Source of the DNA: Silene conica
Lineage: Eukaryota > Streptophyta > Magnoliopsida > Caryophyllales > Caryophyllaceae
DNA: 64,000 bases
Direction of reading: 5' to 3'
NCBI GenBank assembly: GCA_029255685.2
Contig: CM055314.2
Location: 6,404,399-6,468,398, forward strand
Part shown: in pieces, positions 27,850 through 39,800 of the stretch
Position numbering within the stretch: the stretch's first letter is position 1
How the letters are laid out: each line of letters opens with the position of its first letter
Made by a program: the position numbers and the translations under genes
The notes under the pieces: model-generated
What the model was told of the DNA's origin: nothing
What the model saw: the letters and a program-made list of their open reading frames with translations, nothing else
The model's database searches: none

Positions 27850-30800
27850 AATTTCTCTCCTCTTCAACTTGCTCCTTGTTTTATCCCTCTTTTAATTGAA
27901 TTGAGTTTCGGCATTAATGCCCTAATCATCAATAATAATCACAATATATCTTACTGAAATTCGACTTCTTCATTGAAACCCTAGCCCCAATTTCGAATTC
28001 CACATTCAATTAATTCCATGTACGTATTTCCCTTATTCTCAATTTTATTTTTCGATTTTGTTTGTTTTGATTGGTTTAGGGTTTTATACTCGTTGATTAA
28101 TTCAATTAGTTAGAAGAATTATGATTGTATTTGGATTATCGTCTAAGAATCGGATTGACTAATGGTTCAATTTTGTCTTTATTTAGCTGTTTTTGTTGTG
28201 TCAGGTTTTCAATTAACCCCATTTGATTTTATCTAGGGTTTATGTTACTTGTGGTACATTGTAAGACGGTCTTATTCGATAATTTGTGTTGCGTATATTT
28301 ATTGTTTAGGTAATCGTGGTATCCGGCTTTCTCGCCTTAAGCTAGACCTGGCAAACGAGTCATTTGGGGTTTATGTTACTTGCCTCACATCGTAAGACGG
28401 TCTTATTCTATAATCTTTGTCGGGCATATTTATTGTTTAGGTAATCGCGGTATCGGCTTTCTCGCCTTAAGCTAGACCTGCAAACGAGTCATTAGGGTTT
28501 ATGTTACTTGTCTCACATTGTAAGACGTCTTATTCTATAATCTGTGTCGGGCATATTTATTGTTTAGGTAATCGCGGTATCGGCTTTCTCGCCTTAAGCT
28601 AGACCTGCAAACGAGTCATTAGGGTTTATGTTACTTGTCTCACATTGTAAGACGGTCTTATTCTATAATTTGTGTCGGGTATATTTATTGTTTAGGTAAT
28701 CGTGGTATCCGGCTTTCTTGCCTTCAGCTAACCTGGCAAACGAGTCATTTAGGCTCCGTTTGGATACAATTTTAGGAGGGGAAGGGGAGTGAGGGGAGGG
28801 GAGGGGAAGGGAGGGGAGGTGAGGGAAAATGAATTGATTTTGTTTGGATAACAAAGTTGATGAGATGGAAATGGAAGAGGAGGAAGGAAGAGGATGGTAT
28901 AATGGAGTGAGATTATCCAAGAAAATATGACTTGCATAATTAAATGAAGGTTCAAATGAAGTTTTCTCTCCAAATCTTGCCTCCCTTGGGGAGATTTTTA
29001 TTTGTTCTAAAGGAGAGAAATTACATTCCCCCATTTCCTTCCCCTCTCATTTTCTTCCCTCCATAAATTGTATCCAAACAAAGGAAAATAAGTCCCTCCA
29101 TTTCCCTCCCCTCCCTTTCCCTCCAATTCTCTCAATCCAAACAAAGCCTTAGGGTTTATGTTACTTGTCTCAGTGTAAGATGGTCTTATTCTATATTTGT
29201 GTCGGGTATATTTATTGGTTAGGTAATCGCGGTATCCGGCTTTCTCACCGTAAGCTAGGCCTAAACTTGGTAAACGAGTCATTCAGGTCCGGTTTAGAAT
29301 AGGTCTTTTCTGAATACGGGTTAGGTTATCCCCTCAGTTACTCACTGACCCCGTTACACCTAGTCATATGTAGGTATTGTTCTTATTTCCTCAACTGATT
29401 TCGTTTGCATTTTAGTTAAAGAAAAGTGATACTCCAAATAGAAAGTAGATTAAATTTGCAAAAGGGAGTTTAATTGATTAATTAGGTTTGGATATTTCGG
29501 GTTTTGATGACAAGTATTAGTTGCTAGAATAGGAACTACTAGTTATTAATTTATTACTAGTATGTGGTAGTGTTGGAATGCTGTTTTGCGATTTAGGTGG
29601 TTAGGCACGCAGCGGAAAAGTAGGGTGGTGGTTTGGTGATTAGTTTTCAAGTTATTTCTCTGTATTTGATTTTTCCGTATTTAATTTTAGGACACTTCTG
29701 ATTTTCAGAGGAGTTGTCTTTGCTGTGTTTAAGCTAGTGTTTTCTTTAGTTGAATAACTGCGTTTAAGAAACTTACACAGGTTTTGTTTTTTCATTCACC
29801 GAAACTTAGTATTGACCTCTAATTGATTAAGTAGTTGTTAACAAGTTATTTACTTTGAATTGCTATTTTATTCTTGAAAAACGCAGAGTCGACCAGCTGC
29901 AGTTGGTCCCATGGGCACTCCACAAGGTTATGGCCCTCCTGTATCACAGGTGAGTTACTGGTGTATTTAGACGTCTTTATGATGAAATGGCTTTCATTTT
30001 GCTTATATAGATACATTCCTGCAGTTTCGACCTGCAGCTCCTGGGCATCAAGGGCAGCCGTATTTACATGCATCTTCTCAGCATTTTCCGCCAGGTGCAC
30101 CTAATCAACCCATGCACCCTAATCAGCCTATGCAGTATTCCCAACCCATGCAGCAGTTACCTCCTAGGCATGGTATGCAACAACAAACTATGCCTATGCA
30201 ATATGGCCAGCCGAATAGGACTGTGGCACCGTCCCCACCCGCTTTTAGCAATCACCCATCTGGTGGAAATGGCATGGGAGCTCCGTTTTCGTCGGGATAT
30301 TCAGTAAGATTTTTTTTATTCAACAGTATCATTTTTGAATTATTCAACAGGTTAGGGTTATAAGATTGGTTTGAACTAACTAAACTCGGTTGCTCAGTAT
30401 CAAGCGGTATCCCATATGGCTAATCCTGCCGCACCCGTTTCTAGTCAACCGTGGCCATCATCGGGAAGTCAAAATTCTGCACAATTTGCCCCAGTTCCAC
30501 CAACAGCAGATCAGTCTTCTGTTCCTTCTACCACTGTCCCTGTGAGATCTCTTCCCCTCAATGAAATAAAAAGCTATTTTGATGAGAAATGTATTCCTTT
30601 TTACAGTCTTGACTGTGAGTAACTTGTAAAATGAATTGGATTCTTGATACTAAACTTCTACTATGAAAGACTAGAGAGGGAATGAGGAACAACGTGTCAG
30701 CTGGAAAAAAATTAGTTCTGTTTCTATCTCAGTATACCTTTGGGGGTTTTGGGCGAGGTGGGTTGGGGACCTTGGGGTGGGTTGGTTCAAACTCTTATGG

Positions 30801-33800
30801 AGTACATATTGCAAGGCTGTCCATGAAGGTGAACTCAGTGCAGTCAACTTTTTGTTTTTCCCCCACTTGTTCAGTTCATATCATTGCTGGATTTCGTTGT
30901 TTAATGTGAATTTGCTGGCTGAAGCAGTGAGCGTTGTATTAAATCTAAGTTCGAGACATGATTTTGGAATGATTGTCATAGTCTGTCTTATTTTATCTCA
31001 GTGGTAGCACCTTGCATGTGGCTGATACCGCCTGAAAATGCATTTAGTGGAACGTTTAAAACCTTTGTAACTCAGATTTAAAATCCATATAATCTGTTTG
31101 TATAACTGTTTGATCACCTAATTTTGCATAAGGATGTTCATTGTCACTGTCCTCAAGTAAAGTTATCTTTAGTCGAGTGTGATATGTTGTTTTGAATTGA
31201 CATGCTCCTTCCCAGTCTGCCTAATGTTCCCTCTTTCCTTATTTATGGTAGTCGGGTTTTGTTTCCTCTTTCCTTATTTGGAAATCTTTGTGTGGTCCAA
31301 ATTTAATTCCATGTGGGATAGGGTGTTTTGTGTGGTCCAAATACATTTCCTTATTTTTGTGCCAAAAAGAAAGGGGAACATTAGGCAGACTAGGAGAGAG
31401 TATATGATAATTAGAATTCTAGTGATAACTACGTGCTTGAGATCTGTGTTTCTTTGTATCAGTTTCAATTGGGCATATCTAATAGTGTTGAGTGCAACTA
31501 TTTTGTCAAAATAAATCTTTTTAGTCAGAAATGAAGTGTCCAAGTGAAATGTGGAGGTAACATTGTTTGTGATTGTCTTATGGTTTGTACATTCATAATC
31601 CTGTATCAAGGTCAAAGGGCCCCTTCTTCCTATCCTGTAAAGTTACTTCACGAGTGAATAGGTTTGTGGGTAATGGATCATTTAAAAAGAACGGCAGTGT
31701 CTGAATTTCAAGGCTTATTTTGAGAATGCTAGAGAATAGAGTTTAGCCAGTTCTTGTTTGTAGTAATGCTCTATGATCATGATTATTGTTAGTCTGATTT
31801 CATAACATTTTGTTTCTCCTCGATTAAATTTCAGGCTATTATACCTCCTGATTCAAGTCAGCAGTCAGCAACTGATTGGCAAGAACATTCTACTGCTGAT
31901 GGGAGAAGGTGAGTATCTGTTTTCTAATATATGATTTCCATCTTTTGTTTAACCATCTGCCATTTTTCTCTGTATGATGGCAATTTTCCAGTGACAAGAT
32001 GCTATTGTCATAATTGTCATAATTGTTTCTTTGGAATGCCAATTTTGTTCTTATATTCCATTCTCGCTCCCGGTGGTCAGATATTATTACAACAAGAAAA
32101 CCAAGCAATCAAGCTGGGAGAAGCCTTTGGAGCTGATGACCCCAAAGGAGGTGAAGCCTTTTTCTCTGTTCGCTTTTAGTTTGTTGACCCTATCCGAGGT
32201 GTTGAATCATGCATTTTATGTATTGCTGCGCAAATACCTAGAATAGCTCTATATATGCTTGTTGCTAACTATAACAGCTAGAACAAAATTTGTAGGAATA
32301 CCTGCGTTGTACATAATTGTTTTATTCCGATTATCCTTTTGTTTGCATGTTTCCATTGGTTTGTAGATGTCATGGCAAATGAGGAGACTACTCTAGATGC
32401 TCACCTTGAAGGCAGGTTCACTTTCGCAAGGCAGGCAATGATTTGCTATCTACATTTATTTTCTTAGATAGGGAACCCTTTTTAATTTAGTGCTAATTGT
32501 CATGTGGAATATTGTTTGTCTTTGCCTGTTGGATGTGTTTTTTTGGAGTCAACCTGTTGGATATGTTAAAATCCGACAAATGTTTTTTGTATCAGTGTTA
32601 ATTGACATTCTCACCTAGCATTTGACTTTAATTTTGACGAAGTTGCTTCATATCTAAGTTGGCAATTATTCTACCTTGTATACGTCTTTATTAGTTGTCC
32701 ATAATTGCATATGACTCATTGGTAGATCATATCATAAGCACGTATAAAAAGTATGGTCAAGTGTGGACCTTTTTTTAAAAAGGTGCGAGGCATGCCAATA
32801 TGACGGTGGCCTGTTGCTACAAGGCGCAATAGCCTCATGACTGTACATGTGGCAAGCTATTTTTGCAAACAAATTTGTGTATGTCAAACTAAACATTTTG
32901 TGCAACAGTACTGTTTATTTTGGTTTTCAAAGAGTGCTAGCGTGTCAGGAAGTGAAAGTTAGGGTTAAAGGGAGCTCAGCCAAGGGTAGATATGTAGAAT
33001 AAAAGAACTAAAAAATATGGAAAGTGCAGATTAGTGCTCGTGCTCTCTATGGCCTCATGTACTGCCTTGTTGGTTCTACAGTACTCGTCTTAGGTGCGCA
33101 TTACACACATGGTGACTTCAAGTGTTTTGTCTTCCGCTTCCGCATAGGCTTGCTTTGTCAAATAGTTTGGATGGAGACATAATTTAGTTATGCCCTCAGA
33201 ATGCAGTCCTTTTCAAAAATTAAAATTGTTGGTGACGCACGTCTGGTTAATAATTGCATAGAACTCATCTTTTGATTTAACTGCCTTGTCTTGGTTAAAT
33301 CTTATGCATGGTCTTAAATAATTTGAATTCTAATCTGAAGTAAGATGCCTACATGAGGTAATACTTCTGATGTCCTGCTAAGTGACACATTGCTCTAACG
33401 TTTAGGCTGCTCTCTTATGATTTGGTAATCATTATCTTGATCATATAATACCTTGTCTATAGTGGGTGACTGGGTGTAATATCTACATGATTGATCCTCC
33501 TCTCTGGAGTCTGGAGCTCTCTTTGGGTGGGGGCCTTTTGCTGAGCTGGTGCCTTTTTACATGACTGGTGGTAGTCATATTGAACTATCTGAAAATTTCG
33601 TGGAAATTGCTGTAGCTACTAATAATACTATGAAATTTCATCGGGGTGATTTCATCGGGGTGTATTTTTGCAATGAACGGATCAACTCTATTTACATCCT
33701 AATATTCTTAGATTTACGCCGAAAATATCCACTTCCAATGGGGGTAAATACTCATTGTTCTTCCGCCTTGAACTACTGTGGAATATTGCAAAATATCTCA

Positions 33801-36800
33801 CTAAACTTTCTTTGTTTTTGATACCCATGAGATTGTTTCTGATAACTTTTGTTATGATTGGGTTTGTTATAACTTGTGAGAAACAAGTGCCTCGTCCAAA
33901 CAGTTAGACATCACCTTTTTGGTTTTCCTTCTTCTGAAGGAAAGGCTGTAAAAAGTGTTTTTTGTTGTGTTGGTTTTGTACTTTTTTGTACCTTGAATAT
34001 CTGACTGTCTAGCCACGTTTACATGATAAGTTTGTTACTGGTCCTTGGCGAGAAACTCTAGAGAGGTTATGGTTCGGAAACATTACTTTGCTTACAGTTA
34101 ATAATTTGCCCTCTCTGTCTTCTGACTTCCAAAGCTTCATTAGTGTCTATGTGCTGTATAGTTTTTACTGTAATTTTGGCTCTTATCTACTATCGTCAAG
34201 ATTGAGAAGTCAGGCAGGTAGGTTTATTTTTTCCTGTCTCGTTTCAGTTTACACTCTCTACTTTAGTTCTTTTAATTATACTTTCCAAGTCTTGTTATAA
34301 ATTAAATCCCTGTTCTTTCGTGGGATCCTTCAGAACTCATTTTTCCGTTACTGTAACGAATGTGGACTATTTTTTTTCCCCCACCTTCTTCTTAGCTCTG
34401 GAGTTAATAAATTTTATTTGTTCCAGAGAGCTGATGCATCGACTGTGTGGAAGGAGTTTACAACCCCAGAGGGGAAGAAGTATGTTCAACATTGCATTTT
34501 GGGACCTTTTTATACTTCATAAGTTCATATAGTTGAATATTCTGGTGCATTGTGACCGCATCATAGATTGCTGCTTACTCAGTCATGTTTTGCTTGCTAG
34601 GTATTATTACAACAAGCTTACTAAGGAATCAAAATGGACAATACCTGAAGAGTTGAAGGTTTTACTGATCTTATACAAAAATTCTCTTTTGTCCATTCAA
34701 AAAGGTATTGATGACTAATTAGACTAATGTGCTCTGCAGTTGGCTCGTGAGCAAGCAGAAATGACAGCTGGCCAGGGAGTACAGCCAGATACAGGTACAA
34801 AGTCTCAAACAACTGTTGCTGGAGGTTCGGCCGCTGAGGAGACACATGCGATTGCAGTCAGCTCCAATGGTTCATCTTTGCCTGGAATAACATTGACCCC
34901 ACCGAGCTCTGCACCTGTTGCTAGTGCGTCTCCTATGCTTAATGTTTCTACTCCGGAACCCTCTGCTGCAGTTGCAGTTGGCCTGCCTGTTGCTGCAATG
35001 AATTCTACTTCAGTAACTGTTCCTGCTGTCATGAGTGCCAGTCCCGCAGCGTATGGTTTTTTCCTTTTTTTTTCTTTTCTGGAGCTTGCATGCTGCTTGG
35101 TGCTCTTCCACACGATATTAAATTTCGGTTTGGAGCTTTTATCTTAAAATCAATCGCATCAGCCTGATCTCGGCTGTTACACCATTAGTGCAGTGACCTT
35201 TAAAAACTTGATAGCTGGGCTCAGGTAATCAATTTTTTATCTCATGCTTTTAAATGCCAGCTCTTATTTGTTGTGGTTTGTTTTACAGGAATGCCTCAGA
35301 AGTATCGCAACCACAAGAAATCAAGACTTCTACTGATGGACCTTCTGCCCTGGATGATAAGGTATGGATAGGCTTAACACATTCTCTTGGCCCTGTTAGT
35401 GTAAATTTTTGTTGCAACATGTAAGAGTTAAGCTTGTCATTATGAATAGTACTGCCAATCAATCTTAATTAATGTAAAAGAAAGGCCTTGGGTGTTTTCT
35501 CATACTTAAGTTGGATATGCTGTGGATACAAGGTAAAGAAGAACGAAACGGTTGATGATAAAGTTGTGGCGAACGAAACCCAAGCAGATGACGAACCTTT
35601 GGTTTTTGCTACAAAGCAGGTATTAGACAATCATGACTTGGTGTATCCAGAATAGCTTTTTTTACCCTTAAGTAGCCTATATGCCTTGTACGTGATTTAA
35701 GTTTACTAATGCATGTTGATTAAAATTTTCTTGTCCTCTTAGGAAGCAAAAATTGCATTCAAGTCACTTCTTGAGTCTGCAAATGTTCAGTCTGACTGGA
35801 ACTGGGATCAGGTAGTTTCATGTTTTTGTTTTGTTTCTGAAAAAAATCTGTGTGCTTCCTAATTATGGGCATGTTTAATGCTGTGAAATTTCATCATCAG
35901 GCAATGAAGGCAATAGTAAACGATAAGAGATATGGTGCTCTAAAAACACTGGGCGAGCGAAAGCAAGCATTCAATGAGGTAATTTCTTGTTGTTTGCGTT
36001 GCTGTACTTTCTGTGAGCATTAATTAGGTTTCTGTGTCCATCTTTGTATTACCTTTCTTCTAATTTGCTGACTTTTGAGCTTCACAAGCTGTATCCATAT
36101 TCCGTTCTGACAGTATGGTATGCTGCAAATTCTTATTAGTATTTGGGGCAACGTAAGAAACATGAGGCAGAGGAGCGGCGCATGAGGCAGAAGAAAGCTA
36201 AGGAAGAGTTTACGAAAATGTTGGAAGTATGATGCTACTCTTTTATGTCTTTTCTCTCCCTTTTTGTTTTGTTGCGGGGTTTGAGGTAATGATTGAAGAC
36301 TTACTTTTTTCTCTCCTTTTTGTTTTGTCTCTAGGAGTCTACGGAACTTACATCATCCATGAAATGGAGGTATGTACTCTACAATGTTCAAACTTCCTCA
36401 TGCGTTTGTCAAGTTGCAACAGTTCTGATCAATACAATTCGTAGATTACTTTTGTGCACTCAGATCTTCTGATTAGAGTTTTTTTTTCTTCTGTATTTAG
36501 TAAAGCTATTACGATCTTTGAAGATGATGAACGGTTCGAAGCTGTTGAAAAGCCCAAAGACCGCCAAGAGCTTTTTGAGAATTACTTGGTGGAACTAGAG
36601 AAAAAGGCAAGTGGCGAATTAGACTTTTTAGGTTTCCCTTTTAAGTTCCATTTTTTGAATTTGGTAGTATACAATCGTTAGTTTGCACCCTGTTCCCATT
36701 TTTGATAGGAATATAGTAACTTGTGTTATGACCAACTATCTTATAGCTACCCACTCGTAATGAAACTGGTTTTAGTGCAAGGTATTCAACCCCACTTTAA

Positions 36801-39800
36801 AAAATGTAGCAGACACTAAAAGAAGCGTCATTCAATTGAAGACAATATACCATGCTATATGATATTAGTAGATGATTTTGTGCCTATTAATAGTCAAGCC
36901 TCAGGACCTCAACTCTTATCAAAGTATGAGATTAAATGCGGAATTGTTTTTAACTTTTTTTTTTGTCTCAACTGAAAATTTGTTTCTTCCTTTTAAACTC
37001 TTGAATGTGCTCAGTGTTGCATTGGCAAATTTTGTACGTGCAAATTTTATTCTTAAAATTGTACCCTATTACTTCTTCATATTAAAATAACTAAACGTGT
37101 TGTGAATAATTTTTTTGAGAAAATGATTGGGGTTCAATAGTTCTTTACTCGTTCGAATCAAGTAGGCAGCATTCTATGAACTCACACCTGTTTTTCCAAA
37201 CAGGTGTGAGTGAAACGCTACCGTGCAGCGTCACTGATCTTAGCTATGTAAACTCAACGCGTATTAACTGGAGACATGTGGTCTGGGAGTATATCATTAG
37301 GGATATGGAAATGTGGGCACTCTAGTAAACATTAGTCCAAGTAGTCCATTTCCTCATGATGAGGCATGATTCTCTTCCATGAAGTTTGATGGCTTTTTCT
37401 TAGTTAAAGGTTCTTTTGCTCAGTGTTTGTCATTTTATGCCCGACTAGATTACCAGCATGAGTTCCGTGATTTCTATAAGCAATAAGCTACAGGTAAATG
37501 TTAAGTTAAACTGCTAACGGCTTATTGTTGCTGAAGCGAGGCCATTCTCACTTCTACTTCTAACTAATCTTAATTGTCAAACCAGTTAAACTGTTAGCAA
37601 GACCATTTCTATAGCTTACTAGTCTTTATTTATGTTTCTTGATTTGAAACTTTACATGATTTATGCCTACTAGCAACACTCTTGCATAATGCATTTGCTT
37701 TGTGCATTTATAGCTATGGAGTATGGACTTATGATGAGATCTGCTCCCCTGGGTTCAATGTATGCTGAAGAGAATTTTCTAATAGTTATTTATCACCCTT
37801 CAGTTAGTCCTTTTGGAAATTTAAAATATATGTGTTGCCAACAATTTTTTGATGTGGGAGCCTTGGCGCACCGGTTAAGATGTTGCTTTGTGACCGTCAG
37901 GTCGCGCGCGGGTTCAAGCCCTGGGAGCGGCCTCTTGCCAAAATGGCAAGGGAAGGCTTTCCCCCATTACAGTATTACACCCTTGTGGTGGGGCCCTTCC
38001 CCGGACCCTCCCCTAGCGGAGACGCCATCGTGCACCAGGCTGCCCTTTTTTTTTTTAATATATCCGGTGGCACTCTTTATTCTCTGATGTTTTATGGTTA
38101 AGATAAGTTTTAGCTAATGTCAGGCAGTCAGTCTGTTAGTAAGGCTAATATTAACATGTCATGTTTTTTAGTGATTTTTTTTGTTTTAGTTTTAGCTTTA
38201 GGATCTAGTGAACTATTGACCAATTTGATAGAAGCACCATCAACATCTTCTCCTGGTTCTAATCACCTACTTTGCTTTTCGTTTTTTGTCCAAAAAAATA
38301 TATTCATCCAAGTATTTCTCGTCTTCCTTTTGCTCAACTTTGTGGATTTCGTTGTTAACTTCTTTCAGGAAAAGCAGAAGGCTGAAGAAGAGTATAGGCA
38401 TAATAGAGAAGAATACTGGAAGTTTTTAGAATCTTGTGACTTCATTGAGGTGAATTATCTTAATATCCCTGTTTTATCTGCATGATTTTTTTGTTGTCTT
38501 ATATCTCAAGCTATGCGATCATTTGGTCTTGATCAGGTGAACTGCTTGTGGCGGAAAGTTCAGGATCGCTTGGAGGATGATGAGAGATGCTCACGCCTGG
38601 ATAAGATTGACCGCTTGGAAATATTTCAGGTTTTTGGCCTATCTTATTTGTGCATTTCTGTTTCCGGAACTTGTATTTAGGTTTCTATTTTGGTAGGATT
38701 ATATGCGTTTTTTGGAGAAGGAAGAAGAGGAGCAGAAGAAACTTCAGAAGGTTTAACTTTTTTTTAAATGTACTTGTATTTTGTTTATAAAGTTTTTTTT
38801 TCCGCTTACGTTTCTCGTATATCATAGAATTTTTTGGTTATAGTTTTCTCCGTAAAGTGCTTCATTGTATATTCTAATCCGCATAGTCTGAATTGTGTTT
38901 GCTTGCAATCAAATAATTACATCTGTGCAGGAACAATTGAGGAGAGCTGAGAGAAAAAACCGAGATGAATTTCGTAAGGTGTTGGAAGATGATATTTTGA
39001 TAGGTGCTATCACTGCAAAAACAAATTGGCGTGAATACAGTGCTAAGGTAATAGCTGTTCTTGTTAGAAAAGGGAGAATGGAATGTTGAGATAGTACTGT
39101 GCTATATACTTATATATTTGAATGTGTTTCAGGTTAAAGAATCTGAGGCCTATTTGGCTGTAGCGCATAACACATCTGGGTCAACTCCTAAAGATTTGTT
39201 TGAGGATCTGGTTGATGAACTAGAGAACCAGGTATTAGATCTGTTTCACTTTGAATATGTCCTATTACTTCTATATATACACCTTTGTTTTCTCCGTTCA
39301 GTGCGCAAGTACTTGAAACATTTGCTCTCGTTGATTTGCATTTGTTGGGTCATGCAATTTAAGTGGGAGATTGAGCCGTAAGCCATGGAGGACGAAACCC
39401 CAGTTATTAAATTTCTTGAGATAAATATGAAACATTTTCAATGTTTTGATTTTTTTTAATCGCCGTGGTGTTCTGTTTCATATATACGGAGTTATGTTCA
39501 GGTCTACCATTTTATTGAGCCCTTAGGGCTACTTGTTTACAAAATATGTCATGGTTCTCTGTATTATCCCGGCTGCTCAAATTCCCTTTCCGCATTTATC
39601 TCCTCCAAGTCTTTTTCTTAGATCTTGTACCCTTTCTTTCTCCATGGTGGCTTTTGCATGAAGCATGCCTTAAATGCTTTCTCCACTTTTGTGTTTTTGG
39701 TCTTGTGTATTGTGTTGCTGAGCTGGTAGTTTGACCTCCTAAGTATAGCTATAGTTGGTGGAAGTATTTGATGTACAAGCTTTAGTTGTCTCTTCAGGCC

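Larger units (their letters stand above)
28235..29285. repeat. Minisatellite of ~128-bp units in the PRP40A leader intron, interrupted by a MITE
   Basis: Units beginning (a/g)GGGTTTATGTTACTTG start at 28235, 28367, 28494, 28621 and, beyond the MITE, 29151. Each contains GTAAGACGGTCTTATTC, TATTTATTGTTTAGGTAATCG and CTCGCCTTAAGCTAG and ends aaacgagtcatt. The MITE 28752-29148 sits exactly between units 4 and 5. Confidence 0.92.

Noticed and set aside
28663-29282. Overlapping minus-strand frames rich in Ser/Pro/Leu or Gly/Glu
   Set aside because: Produced by the purine/pyrimidine bias of the MITE and the minisatellite.
33549-33821. 90-codon frame in PRP40A intron
   Set aside because: No family resemblance, no splice support, and the neighbouring exons join in phase without it.
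34805-35113. 102-codon minus-strand frame
   Set aside because: Shadow of the Ser/Thr/Ala-rich PRP40A exon 34740-35050.
37689-38101. 132- and 73-codon frames in a PRP40A intron
   Set aside because: They run through the Au-like SINE; not a gene.
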